Source: Herminiimonas fonticola (GTDB lineage: Bacteria; Pseudomonadota; Gammaproteobacteria; Burkholderiales; Burkholderiaceae_D). From it: 64,000 nt of DNA. Shown here one piece after another: positions 1 through 8,251 of the stretch. The notes beneath the pieces were generated by a model. That model was not told where the DNA came from and did no database searches. It worked only from the letters and a program-made list of their open reading frames with translations. Position numbers and translations under genes: made by a program. The stretch lies in the NCBI RefSeq assembly GCF_003293745.1, contig NZ_PTLZ01000001.1, forward strand, positions 620,001-684,000. Reading direction: 5' to 3'. The stretch's first letter is position 1. Each line of letters begins with the position of its first letter.

Positions 1-2
1 CG

Positions 3-1124
3 TGGGCACAGATCGCCTATCAGGCCTCGATGAAGCTGGCGCCGGAAGCGGTGCAATACTGGCGCAAGGCGGGTAATGCACCCTTATCGCTGGAAGCGCA
101 CCAATGGAAAATCCGCGCCGCCTTGCGTGCCGGCGACTGGAAGCTGGTGCAAGCCGGTATCGAAGCGATGCCTGCATCCTTGCGTGATGATGCGGCATGG
201 ACTTACTGGCTGGCGCGCGCTCTGCGCGAAGATGGCAAGCTCGATGCTGCGAATGCGCGCTTCCAGCTGATTGCGCCGCAAACCAATTTTTATGGTCAGT
301 TGGCACTGGAAGAGCTGGGACAAAAAATCACGATTCCGCCACGTGCATTGCCGGTGACCGATGAAGAGATCGCACCTATGGCAAGCAATGCCGGCTTCCG
401 CCGTGCGCTCAAATTCTTCGATCTGGATTTGCGCTTTGAGGGTTACCGTGAATGGAATTGGGAACTGCGCAAGATGAACGACAGGCAGTTGTTGGCTGCT
501 GCAGAATTCGCCCGTCGCAGCGATGTGCTGGATCGTATGGTCAACACCTCGGATCGCACCAAGACTGAATTCGATTTCACGCAACGTTTTCCTGCGCCGT
601 ATCGTGACATCATGCGTGCAACGACGCAACGGCAAGGAATGGAAATGGCCTGGGTGTATGGCTTGATTCGTCAAGAGTCGCGTTTCATCATGAATGCACG
701 CTCGCATGTGGGCGCTTCCGGTTTGATGCAGTTGATGCCGGCTACCGCAAAGCATGTCGCCAAAAAAATAGGCATGACAGATTTTGTACATAGCCAGGTC
801 AATGAAATCGAAACGAATATCTTGCTCGGCACCAGCTATCTGAACATGGTGTTGAGCGATCTTGAAGGTTCGCAAACCATGGCGACCGCTGCCTATAACG
901 CAGGGCCGGGGCGGCCGCGCACATGGCGTTCCAGTCTGCCGCGACAGGTTGAGGGTGCAATCTTTGCCGAGTCGATTCCTTTTTCTGAAACGCGCGACTA
1001 CGTGAAAAAAGTATTGTCGAACGCGACCTACTATGCGGCCATGTTCGAAGGTAAGCCGCAGTCATTGAAAGCCCGTTTGGGTAGCGTTGCACCTGCTGCT
1101 TTTGTGCCGACTGATTTGCCGTAA
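3..1124 (+). CDS. slt: Soluble lytic murein transglycosylase, 5'-truncated
   Basis: C-terminal part of a periplasmic lytic transglycosylase, which cleaves peptidoglycan between MurNAc and GlcNAc with formation of 1,6-anhydro-MurNAc. The frame is open to the window edge (codons from base 3), so the true start lies outside; the ATG at 30 is internal. The first half is alpha-helical repeat sequence typical of the Slt70 superhelix. The catalytic SLT domain follows: GLIRQESRF with the catalytic Glu, then SGLMQLMPATA, ETNILLGTSYL and TAAYNAGPGRP. A GST gene and cca follow on the same strand. The identity is secure; only the missing N-terminus is unknown. Confidence 0.93.
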   Translation, partial: WAQIAYQASMKLAPEAVQYWRKAGNAPLSLEAHQWKIRAALRAGDWKLVQAGIEAMPASLRDDAAWTYWLARALREDGKLDAANARFQLIAPQTNFYGQLALEELGQKITIPPRALPVTDEEIAPMASNAGFRRALKFFDLDLRFEGYREWNWELRKMNDRQLLAAAEFARRSDVLDRMVNTSDRTKTEFDFTQRFPAPYRDIMRATTQRQGMEMAWVYGLIRQESRFIMNARSHVGASGLMQLMPATAKHVAKKIGMTDFVHSQVNEIETNILLGTSYLNMVLSDLEGSQTMATAAYNAGPGRPRTWRSSLPRQVEGAIFAESIPFSETRDYVKKVLSNATYYAAMFEGKPQSLKARLGSVAPAAFVPTDLP

Positions 1125-1196
1125 AAGCGCATTGCATGCTCCGGTGTCTGGAATGCCGGAGCAACATCCGATCACGAATATTTTTCACCGACATTT

Positions 1197-1910
1197 ATGC
1201 AAACCACAGAACTTGATCCTACGCTTTCGCAAACGCTGGGCAATGCAGAAAAGAGTGGCCTCAAACTCGTGATCGCCAATAAGAATTATTCGTCGTGGTC
1301 CATGCGTCCCTGGGTCGTGATGACCGCATTCAATATTCCATTCCAGGAAATTTCGCTACTGCTGGATCGTTCGGATACGGCGGCGCAAATTGCGCATTAT
1401 TCAGCGGCTGGTCGCGTACCGATTCTGCTGGCGGGTGAAACCACGATTTGGGATTCGCTGGCGATTTGCGAATATCTGGCGGAACAATTTCCTGAAAAGA
1501 AAATGTGGCCGGAAGATGTCGCAGCGCGCGCGCTGGCACGTTCGATTTGTGCGGAGATGCATTCCGGTTTTACCGGCGTGCGCTCCGCGATGTGGATGAA
1601 TATCCGTGCAAAATTTCCCGGCAAAGGCCGCAGCATAGATGCGCAGGCTGATATCGGTCGCATCAGCGAGATATGGGAAACCTGTCTTGCGCTATCCGGC
1701 CCCAGCGAATTCTTGTTTGGCGAGTTCTCGATAGCTGACGCTTACTTTGCGCCGGTAGTCATGCGCTTCCGTACGTATGAAGTGGTGCTTGGTCCGGCGC
1801 TCGACGCCTATGTCGAGCGTGTTGCTGCACATCCGGCCGTGGCGCAATGGATAAGCGGTGCCTTGGCCGAGACTGCGCGCATTGAAAAATACGATGTCTA
1901 TCCCGACTGA
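1197..1910 (+). CDS. Glutathione S-transferase family protein
   Basis: 237-residue cytosolic GST-fold protein. The thioredoxin-like N-domain begins near residue 24 with LVIANKNYSSWSMRPW, a signature of a proteobacterial GST subgroup of unassigned substrate. The later RVPILL and WDSLAICEYL stretches match the cis-Pro and Ser/Asp glutathione-binding positions. An all-helical C-domain follows. About 23 residues precede the usual start of the fold, so a later start is possible, although the only ATG before the fold is the one used. It lies between slt and cca on the same strand. The exact substrate cannot be read from sequence. Confidence 0.85.
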   Translation: MQTTELDPTLSQTLGNAEKSGLKLVIANKNYSSWSMRPWVVMTAFNIPFQEISLLLDRSDTAAQIAHYSAAGRVPILLAGETTIWDSLAICEYLAEQFPEKKMWPEDVAARALARSICAEMHSGFTGVRSAMWMNIRAKFPGKGRSIDAQADIGRISEIWETCLALSGPSEFLFGEFSIADAYFAPVVMRFRTYEVVLGPALDAYVERVAAHPAVAQWISGALAETARIEKYDVYPD

Positions 1911-1936
1911 TCAAATTCGGATTGCATAGCCCTGAA

Positions 1937-3193
1937 ATGAAAACCTATATCGTCGGCGGCGCAGTGCGGGATGAGTTGCTTGGCGTCGCAGTCAAGGACA
2001 GAGACTACGTTGTGGTCGGTGCGACGCCGGAACAAATGATAGCGCAGGGTTACACACCAGTCGGCAAGGACTTCCCGGTTTTTCTTCATCCTGTCACGCA
2101 CGAAGAATATGCGCTGGCACGCACTGAACGCAAAACTGCGCCAGGTTACAAAGGCTTTGTATTCCATACGGATGCCAGCGTCACGCTGGAACAAGATTTG
2201 ATCCGGCGCGACCTCACGGTCAATGCGATGGCAAAAGATGCGGATGGCGAGATCGTCGATCCCTTTGGCGGCAAACAGGATCTGGCACAGCGTATTTTTC
2301 GGCATGTGTCGCCTGCGTTCGCGGAAGATCCGGTACGCATTTTGCGAGTTGCCCGTTTTGCTGCACGCTTTCCACAATTTTCAGTCGCCACAGAAACCAA
2401 TGCGCTGATGCAGACAATGGTGGCAGCCGGCGAGGTCGATGCCTTGGTGCCTGAGCGTGTCTGGCAAGAATTGGCGCGCGGCTTGATGGAGCAACAGCCA
2501 TCGCGCATGTTTGCCGTATTGCGCGCCTGCGGCGCCTTGAAACGCATCTTGCCCGAACTTGATATTTTGTGGGGCGTGCCGCAACCGGCTTCGTATCATC
2601 CGGAAATCGATGCCGGCGTGCATGTGATGATGGTTGTTGATTACGCCGCGCAGCAAAATTTTTCTCTGCCAATACGCTGTGCTGCGTTATTCCATGATCT
2701 TGGAAAAGGCGTGACGCCGCCAGAGTTGTGGCCACGGCATCATGGACATGAGATGCACAGCGTGAAGTTGGTCGATGCGGTTTGCCAGCGCTTGAGGATT
2801 CCAAATGATAGTCGTGATCTTGCTTTGATGACTGCGCGCGAACACGGCAATATCGGTAGGGCGCTGGAATTGCGTGCGGCGACTATTGTGAGTTTATTCG
2901 AGCGTTGCGACGCCTTTCGCAAGCCGCAACGATTCATTGATATGTTGCAGGCATCGGAATGCGATCATCGTGGCCGCACCGGGTTTGAAGAGAAACCGTT
3001 TCCGCAAAACGCTTATTTGCAATCTGCATTGGCCGCTGCACAAACGGTGAATGGCGGCGAGATTGCCGCGCTCACGCAGCAGCGTTATCCAGATCAGCCC
3101 GGTAGTATTCCCGAGGCGATTCGTACTGCGCGTATCAAGGCCGTAGCGCTGGCAATTGCAGAAGATTCCGCTGCTGGCCGATCCTGCAATTGA
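1937..3193 (+). CDS. cca: Multifunctional CCA-adding tRNA nucleotidyltransferase
   Basis: Class II CCA-adding enzyme that builds or repairs the 3' CCA end of tRNA. The N-terminal nucleotidyltransferase core shows GGAVRD at residues 7-12 and the metal-binding DRD at 21-23. RRDLTVNAMA and EDPVRILRVARFAARF follow, typical of the head and neck domains. Near residue 250 is LFHDLGKG, the HD phosphohydrolase motif found in the 2',3'-cyclic phosphodiesterase/phosphatase form of beta- and gamma-proteobacteria. At 418 residues the length fits the HD-containing type. I chose the ATG at 1937 over an upstream in-frame TTG at 1922 because family members begin with M-K-x-Y-x-V-G-G. Confidence 0.95.
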   Translation: MKTYIVGGAVRDELLGVAVKDRDYVVVGATPEQMIAQGYTPVGKDFPVFLHPVTHEEYALARTERKTAPGYKGFVFHTDASVTLEQDLIRRDLTVNAMAKDADGEIVDPFGGKQDLAQRIFRHVSPAFAEDPVRILRVARFAARFPQFSVATETNALMQTMVAAGEVDALVPERVWQELARGLMEQQPSRMFAVLRACGALKRILPELDILWGVPQPASYHPEIDAGVHVMMVVDYAAQQNFSLPIRCAALFHDLGKGVTPPELWPRHHGHEMHSVKLVDAVCQRLRIPNDSRDLALMTAREHGNIGRALELRAATIVSLFERCDAFRKPQRFIDMLQASECDHRGRTGFEEKPFPQNAYLQSALAAAQTVNGGEIAALTQQRYPDQPGSIPEAIRTARIKAVALAIAEDSAAGRSCN

Positions 3194-3215
3194 GTGCGCT
3201 TTTTGGAAATGCTGC

Positions 3216-4346
3216 TTAGCGTATAAAGCGTCCATTACTGATCATCGTCATTTCGACGAATTCGCTGCCAGTGTGATCAGCAACGGTGTAGCTGATCATC
3301 AAACCACCCAGATCAAATTTCTGCATCGATTCCATCGCACGCACAAAGCTTTCGCGGGTTAGATTGCGACCGGCGCGCTTCAATCCTTCGACCAAGACCT
3401 TGGCGGCTACAAAACCTTCCATCGCTGCATAAGACACGGTCGTATTGCTGGCCTTGGCGAGCGCTATGTATTCTTTGCCCAGCCCCGTGGTTGATGAATT
3501 TGGCGCTGGTGTAATTTGCGACACGATCACACCGGTGCCCGCAGGTCCGAGATCTTGTACGAAGGATTGTGAGGAGTTGTTCGACAAGGTCATGATTTGC
3601 ACCATGCTGCCTTTTGCGCGTATCGCCTTGATGAGTTCGACAGTGTGAGCGGAAGAACTGACAATGATCAGGGCATTCGGATTGGCCTTGACGATGATGT
3701 CGGCGCTTGCTGCGTAATCCGGTTTGACGCGTGGGAATGAGGTAACGATGGCGGGAATCATATTGCGCTCGTTCATCGCACTGACAAAGCCGGCCAACCC
3801 ATCCATGCCGAAAGAGTCGTCGACGTGCAGCAAGCCTATGCTTTTCGCACCTATGGTTGCAAAATGCTCCACACCTTTTTTGACTTCGTCCTGATATTTT
3901 GCTCGCACGTTAAACAACAGCGGATTAACTGGCGCATGGAAAACCTTGGCGCCTGTGCTGGGGGCAATCAACGGAATTTTGTTTGCGGCGAGTATCGGCA
4001 GGATGGCTTCGGTGAGTGGTGTGCCGCGATTCTGGAACAAGGCAAATACATGTTCTTTCTTCACCAGCAGTTCGGCATTGGCGGCGGCTAATTTAGCGTC
4101 GAACTTATCGTCCAGTGTGATTAATTCGATTTTGCGACCGTTGACGCCACCACGACTGTTCACACTGGCAATGTATGCGTTTGCCCCTTCGTTCATTTCT
4201 TTAACCGGCGCTGCAATGATGCCAGTCAGACCTATCGTTTGACCGATCAGAATTCTGGTATCGGTCACGCCATCTTCTGCATAAGCCTGGCAGAAAAAAC
4301 CGATGGAAATCAGGCCAACAATTAAAACGCGTAAAGAACCAAACAT
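3216..4346 (-). CDS. Branched-chain amino acid-type ABC substrate-binding protein
   Basis: 376-residue periplasmic binding protein of the Leu/Ile/Val type (peripla_BP_6 fold). A signal peptide spans roughly residues 1-23 and ends in CQAYAED. The mature part starts with TRILIGQTIGLTG, and SVNSRGGVNGRKIELITLDDKFD is the usual ligand-loop region of this family. No permease or ATPase genes lie nearby, so it is an orphan component that either serves a transporter encoded elsewhere or acts as a sensor. A second, distant relative is at 9404-10672. The ligand is unknown. Confidence 0.87.
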   Translation of the reverse strand: MFGSLRVLIVGLISIGFFCQAYAEDGVTDTRILIGQTIGLTGIIAAPVKEMNEGANAYIASVNSRGGVNGRKIELITLDDKFDAKLAAANAELLVKKEHVFALFQNRGTPLTEAILPILAANKIPLIAPSTGAKVFHAPVNPLLFNVRAKYQDEVKKGVEHFATIGAKSIGLLHVDDSFGMDGLAGFVSAMNERNMIPAIVTSFPRVKPDYAASADIIVKANPNALIIVSSSAHTVELIKAIRAKGSMVQIMTLSNNSSQSFVQDLGPAGTGVIVSQITPAPNSSTTGLGKEYIALAKASNTTVSYAAMEGFVAAKVLVEGLKRAGRNLTRESFVRAMESMQKFDLGGLMISYTVADHTGSEFVEMTMISNGRFIR

Positions 4347-4604
4347 GTTGAACTCCCCTAGGCGGCCATTTACGCAGTTATGCGTTGTCGGCTCATTTTG
4401 TGATAGTGCCTAAGAATGCCATAGCCTTGTTCGAGCAACTGATTTTTCAATCAGCGATGCCGGAGTGCGACGTGCATTTTTGATAATTTTTGATGCTTGC
4501 GCGGCGGGAAATCGGGCGCAAGCGATAGGTGTATTGATAGCTTATGCATCAACCGCTTTGCCGGCAAACTGACCGTGAGCAAACGGTTTAAATCAGGCCG
4601 GATA

Positions 4605-4889
4605 TCAGGTCATCGGAACATGGCGACGCGTGGAGAGTGCGTACAGACGCAATTCCTGGCGTGTTACGACACCATCGTTGTTGGTGTCGATTCTTTCAAA
4701 ATTTTCTACGACACGAACCAGTTTGGCTGCTTTGGCTTGTGATTTGGTAATACTTTTCGGCGCGGGCGCGTTATTGCGGGCCGCCGTATTTTCGGCTGCA
4801 GCGCGGCGCACATCCGTTCCTGCGACTGGTTGCGAAAATGCAACATTGCTCAGCAAAATGGCGGCTATTGCGATTAATTTTGCGTTCAT
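4605..4889 (-). CDS. Small secreted EF-hand-like protein
   Basis: 94-residue protein with an N-terminal signal peptide (MNAKLIAIAAILLSNVAFS), an Ala/Asn/Pro-rich middle and one C-terminal EF-hand loop, DTNNDGVVTRQEL, whose D-x-N-x-D-G-x-V-x-x-x-E pattern can bind calcium. A paired second EF-hand is absent. The start at 4889 has an upstream AGGGGA ribosome site on the minus strand; a longer start at 4910 would spoil the signal peptide. No specific function can be assigned. Export and a single calcium-binding loop are the only supported statements. Confidence 0.72.
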   Translation of the reverse strand: MNAKLIAIAAILLSNVAFSQPVAGTDVRRAAAENTAARNNAPAPKSITKSQAKAAKLVRVVENFERIDTNNDGVVTRQELRLYALSTRRHVPMT

Positions 4890-5034
4890 GATGGCTCCCC
4901 TTACAAGCACGTATGCGTGATTGCACCCGTATTGAAAGGTTATTCGGCGTGATGTGCCAATGCATTTACGCCTTGTTACATTTCCGCTTGATATTTCTTT
5001 TCTTTATAAGCAAGGAAGAAAGCATTCGTTGGAA

Positions 5035-5148
5035 ATGATGCGCTACATGCGTAAGCTGAAGCGTTATGAATCTGATCCTGTGCGGTTCAGATTCAATGCA
5101 GATTCACTGCGTAAGCACACGATGGAGATGCTTTATGGATTTCCTTGA
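5035..5148 (+). CDS. Possible 37-residue basic peptide
   Basis: Short ORF starting MMRYMRKLKRYE, rich in Arg, Lys and Met; an in-frame GTG at 4954 would lengthen it to 64 residues. A weak GGA lies directly before the start. I recognise no family. It overlaps the start of the next small ORF by 14 bases in another frame, an arrangement that would allow translational coupling. This could be chance. Confidence 0.2.
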   Translation: MMRYMRKLKRYESDPVRFRFNADSLRKHTMEMLYGFP

Positions 5149-5209
5149 TTCGATCACTGCAGTGTCAGCCGCCGCAGTAGTGATTGCCGCGCTGATATAT
5201 CGCTTGTAG
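5135..5209 (+). CDS. Possible 24-residue single-span membrane peptide
   Basis: ORF with ATG at 5135, preceded by GGAGATGCTTT, a good ribosome site with 7-nt spacing. The product begins MDFLDSITAV, continues as an uninterrupted hydrophobic run of Ala, Val and Ile, and ends Y-R-L. This is the profile of a very small inner-membrane protein with a short N-terminal tail. It is too short for similarity to be judged by eye. The ribosome site and clean hydrophobic segment are the only support. Confidence 0.35.
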   Translation: MDFLDSITAVSAAAVVIAALIYRL

Positions 5210-5229
5210 AACTGCGCTGTTAAAACATT

Positions 5230-5862
5230 CTAGAATTTCGGAATGTGCAAGGTCTTGCTGATCATCAGACTGCCGGACAATACAAACAACAGCGCGAATG
5301 GATGAAATTCCCACGGGCCCAGCATCAGGATGTCGCCATAAATCGTGCTACCTATACGGCCTTGCGATGCCAGCCACGCCAGAATGCCGGTGATCACTAC
5401 ACTGGTCGGAATCGGTGTACCTTCAAAATAAGCGACCTTGTCTGCACCTTCAGACAAGGCTTCTGCAGTGACGTTATAACGTGCCAAGCGGCTCACGCCG
5501 CAGCATACGAAATAAATCATCGCGACCCAATCCCAGCCGCCGTTCAATCCGGCGGCGAAGCCCAGCGTTACCGGTGCGAGTCCGAATGAAATCACATCGG
5601 CGAGAGAATCCAGTTCGCGTCCCATCGCCGAATGCTGGCGACGCCAGCGTGCAATCTTGCCGTCCAGTACATCGAATATAAATGCGGCCGGAGCCATGGC
5701 TGCTGCCGCGTAAAAATGGGTGAGCGACTGGCTGTTCATATAAAGCATGGCGAAAAATACTGCAGCAACACCGCAAGCTGCATTGCCGAGCGTAAAGAAA
5801 TCAGCGAGGTGAAAGCCGCGCAACATCGAGAAGTGCTTGCGGGGCGGTTTGGATGAATTCAT
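5230..5862 (-). CDS. pssA: CDP-diacylglycerol-serine O-phosphatidyltransferase
   Basis: Integral membrane enzyme that transfers a phosphatidyl group from CDP-diacylglycerol to serine, the first step to phosphatidylethanolamine. The CDP-alcohol phosphatidyltransferase signature D-G-x2-A-R-x8-G-x3-D-x3-D is complete at residues 67-89 (D67, G68, A71, R72, G81, D85, D89). Several hydrophobic spans flank it. At 210 residues it matches the compact, multi-spanning PssA type rather than the large E. coli peripheral enzyme. It stands alone on the minus strand; the start is the only ATG near the N-terminal ADFFTLGNA motif. Confidence 0.92.
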   Translation of the reverse strand: MNSSKPPRKHFSMLRGFHLADFFTLGNAACGVAAVFFAMLYMNSQSLTHFYAAAAMAPAAFIFDVLDGKIARWRRQHSAMGRELDSLADVISFGLAPVTLGFAAGLNGGWDWVAMIYFVCCGVSRLARYNVTAEALSEGADKVAYFEGTPIPTSVVITGILAWLASQGRIGSTIYGDILMLGPWEFHPFALLFVLSGSLMISKTLHIPKF

Positions 5863-6118
5863 CGCGTCTCTTTGAATAAAATATTTCGATCAGTGCGCCG
5901 ACCAGAACATGGAGTGTGAAGCAATCGGCCTGTGAGTTGGCAAGTATGTCATTGAATGAAATGCTTGTGCAGTGAAATTATTGTCATAAGGAACGCTATC
6001 GATGAGGATATTTACTCTGATTTATTCTCAAAAAATTTAGATTCCAGATATGCCGGTTACCGCACATACAAGGCCTATCCATGCACATAGTCTGGTGTTT
6101 TATCGGCGGGAGACTGAC

Positions 6119-6568
6119 ATGTTATTTGTTCAAAATAAAGCATGCAACACGCGTAAATATGTGCTGGCCCTATCCTTGTTCGCCAGCAGCATGGGCATAG
6201 GCTCGACAGCGGCTGTTGCAGCAGATGCGAGTGGCAATTATCAGCAAGAACGTGCGGCTTGCCTGAGTGGCCAAACGCAGCAGGATAAGAAAACTTGTTT
6301 GCGAGAAGCAGGTGCAGCGCGCAGCGAAGCCAAGCGTGGCAAATTGAATGGTGATGCGAGCTCGTATCAGCAGAATGCGCAAGCGCGCTGCAATGCCTTG
6401 CCGCCGGCAGATCGTGATGACTGTATGCGGCGCATGCAAGGTGAGGGAACTGTGTCTGGCAGTGTGGATGGCGGTGGTATTTATCGTGAAACGACTACTA
6501 TCGTGCCGGCACCTATGCCTTCTGGATCGGAATATCGGCCAGCACCTGTACCTGCTCCACAGTATTAA
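6119..6568 (+). CDS. Small secreted protein with two Cys-pair repeats
   Basis: 149-residue hypothetical protein. The signal peptide runs through VLALSLFASSMGIGSTAAVAAD. The mature region shows two similar units, R-A-A-C-(x11)-C-L-R and Q-A-R-C-(x10)-C-M-R, each with a basic/acidic stretch before the second Cys, so two disulfide loops are likely in the periplasm. The C-terminus is Pro-rich. The start at 6119 has GGGAG nine bases upstream; an in-frame ATG at 6050 lacks this and would bury the signal peptide. I know no named function. Confidence 0.65.
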   Translation: MLFVQNKACNTRKYVLALSLFASSMGIGSTAAVAADASGNYQQERAACLSGQTQQDKKTCLREAGAARSEAKRGKLNGDASSYQQNAQARCNALPPADRDDCMRRMQGEGTVSGSVDGGGIYRETTTIVPAPMPSGSEYRPAPVPAPQY

Positions 6569-6577
6569 ATTCAGGCT

Positions 6578-6618
6578 TTTAAAAAACCGCCATACCGAGA
6601 TAGCTCGATGTGGCGGTT
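6578..6618 (-). terminator. Rho-independent terminator of queC
   Basis: A 15-position hairpin at 6585-6618 (AACCGCCATACCGAG against CTCGATGTGGCGGTT, one mismatch and one wobble, loop ATAG). Read on the minus strand it is followed by TTTTTT. It lies about 50 nt past the queC stop. Confidence 0.8.
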
Positions 6619-6665
6619 GATGTGAGTTGCTGTCGCTACTTGCGGTTTCGGCTCTCTCGGATTTG

Positions 6666-7364
6666 TCAGCGAACGAAGTCTGCATAACCACGCGCACGTA
6701 AGGCACATGCCGGGCAAGTGCCGCAACCATAGCCCCAATCATGCAATTTGCCGCGTTCACCGAGATAGCAGGTATGTGTTTCCGAGCGGATCAGATCGAC
6801 CAAGGCTGTGCCACCTAAATCCTGTGCCATTTTCCACGTCTCTGCCTTGTCTATCCACATCAATGGTGTTTCCACCTGCAGCTTGGTGGCCATCCCGAGA
6901 TTGAGTGCGACCTGCAAGGCTTTCATCGTGTCGTCGCGACAGTCTGGGTAGCCGGAAAAATCCGTTTCGCACATGCCGCCCACCAACACGTTCAAGCCGC
7001 GTCTGTAGGCAACGGTTGCCGCGACTGTCATGAACAACAGGTTGCGACCGGGGACGAAGGTGTTGGGCAAGCCGTTTTCCATCATCGCTATCTCGACATT
7101 GCTGGTGAGCGCGGTGTCGGATATTTTTGAAATCAGCGACAGATCTATCATGTGATCTTCGCCTAGTCGGCTATCCCATTCTGCAGAAAAGCCGCGCAGC
7201 TTTTGCAACACAGTCGGACGCACCGTCAGTTCGATTGCGTGCCGCTGACCGTAGTCGAAACCTATGGTTTCTACTCTGCTGTAGCGTGCGAGTGCCCACG
7301 CCAGACAGGTGGTGGAGTCCTGACCGCCGCTGAAAAGTACCAGTGCGCTATCTGCTGAATTCAT
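6666..7364 (-). CDS. queC: 7-cyano-7-deazaguanine synthase
   Basis: QueC converts 7-carboxy-7-deazaguanine to preQ0 using ATP and ammonia, in queuosine biosynthesis. The PP-loop motif SGGQDS is at residues 12-17 and GFDYGQRH follows. The C-terminal zinc site is C-x-L-G...[11 protein letters not shown], with four cysteines. The 232-residue length is typical. The start at 7364 has AAGGG at good spacing; the in-frame start at 7382 adds six unneeded residues. Other queuosine genes are not in the window. A promoter-like TATAAT lies 32 nt upstream. Confidence 0.95.
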   Translation of the reverse strand: MNSADSALVLFSGGQDSTTCLAWALARYSRVETIGFDYGQRHAIELTVRPTVLQKLRGFSAEWDSRLGEDHMIDLSLISKISDTALTSNVEIAMMENGLPNTFVPGRNLLFMTVAATVAYRRGLNVLVGGMCETDFSGYPDCRDDTMKALQVALNLGMATKLQVETPLMWIDKAETWKMAQDLGGTALVDLIRSETHTCYLGERGKLHDWGYGCGTCPACALRARGYADFVR

Positions 7365-7395
7365 GTTTCCCTTGCTGATCAAAATCGATAGCCGA

Positions 7396-7423
7396 ATTAT
7401 ATGGGGTAACTGCGGCGTGTAAG
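7396..7423 (-). promoter_or_regulatory. Sigma-70-type promoter of queC
   Basis: On the minus strand CTTACA (7423-7418), a 16-nt spacer and a perfect TATAAT (7401-7396) precede queC by about 32 nt. The 8-bp dyad GATAGCCG/CGGCTATC at 7387-7394 and 7428-7435 brackets the hexamers. Confidence 0.5.
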
Positions 7424-7444
7424 GGCGCGGCTATCTTTTGCAGA

Positions 7445-8215
7445 TCAGGATTGCGGCGTGATCTTGGAAATGGTTTGTTCGATAAAATCGCCCGATGGTT
7501 CGGTAAAGCGTATCCGCACTGGATACCATTCTTTGCTGGATGCAAACCAGATATCGATTTTTTGTTCTTTGCTACCGTCCTTGATGACTTTGCTGACCTT
7601 GACTGCTTTCAAGTCGCCGAATGGGGTTTTGACGGTTTCCGCTTTACCGATTTTAAAGATCCATGGATCGGCATCTTTTTGTCCTGCCACCACCATAGGG
7701 ATGCTGGCACCTTGCTTGAATTTGGCAGGCAAGCTGCGTGCGATGGTTGCAAGTTGCCACACGACGCTATTGCGATCCTGTTCGCCGCCCTTGATTGGAT
7801 AGCTGGCGTCGGATGCACTGAAGCTGATGCGGCGGGTTTCGCGATTGAAGGTGGTGGTGGTCGCGTCCTTGCGATAGCGCTTTTCGGTTGAAGTCGCTGG
7901 CGCCAAACCGGATGCATCGATAGCGCCTTCGCTTTTTGCTTCGAGGATTTTGCCGAGCAACATGGCGCGCGTTTCCGTACTGATCGCGTACTTATCCTTG
8001 CTGTTGGTCCAGTGCAGCACGGCAGAACCATTCAAGGGCAATCCTTTTTGATTGGCATTGATGGTGTAATCCAGATTGGCCGATGGTGGCGGATTGAGCG
8101 TTGCCTTGGTTGCTGTTTGCGCAAAAGCGGCGATATGCGAGGTGCTTGCTGCGCATACAAGTAGCGCACGTAAAAGAGCGCGAGAAAGCAAAGAGCTGGA
8201 AACAAAACGGTTCAT
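7445..8215 (-). CDS. Exported DUF3108 protein
   Basis: 256-residue periplasmic protein of the DUF3108 family, whose members have an outer-membrane-lipoprotein-like beta fold of unknown role. The signal peptide is near residues 1-32 (cleavage around AAFAQT). Shared landmarks with the next gene are GSAVLHWTN, EKRYRKDATTTTFNRE, ISFSASDASYP, GGEQDRNSVVWQLA and KIDIWFASSKEWYPVRIRFTE. The start at 8215 follows GGTGA on the minus strand. The downstream partner at 8252-9316 is a paralogue read in the same direction, 36 nt upstream of this gene, so the two probably share a transcript. Confidence 0.82.
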   Translation of the reverse strand: MNRFVSSSLLSRALLRALLVCAASTSHIAAFAQTATKATLNPPPSANLDYTINANQKGLPLNGSAVLHWTNSKDKYAISTETRAMLLGKILEAKSEGAIDASGLAPATSTEKRYRKDATTTTFNRETRRISFSASDASYPIKGGEQDRNSVVWQLATIARSLPAKFKQGASIPMVVAGQKDADPWIFKIGKAETVKTPFGDLKAVKVSKVIKDGSKEQKIDIWFASSKEWYPVRIRFTEPSGDFIEQTISKITPQS

Positions 8216-8251
8216 TGAATCACCAAATATCAAGTGTTTGAAAAGATCAGA

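Larger units (their letters stand above)
4890..5229. other. 340-nt gap with small ORFs and a hairpin
   Basis: This gap between the EF-hand gene and pssA holds no long gene. It contains two short overlapping plus-strand ORFs (5035-5148 and 5135-5209) and an 8-bp perfect inverted repeat at 5068-5094 (GAATCTGA/TCAGATTC, 11-nt loop). These may encode small peptides or a small RNA. Confidence 0.35.

Noticed and set aside
84-875. 263-codon minus-strand frame opposite the transglycosylase
   Set aside because: The plus strand encodes a clear lytic transglycosylase; this frame has no domain or ribosome site.
7365-7444. preQ1 riboswitch before queC
   Set aside because: The spacer has a promoter and a dyad but not the conserved preQ1 aptamer core.
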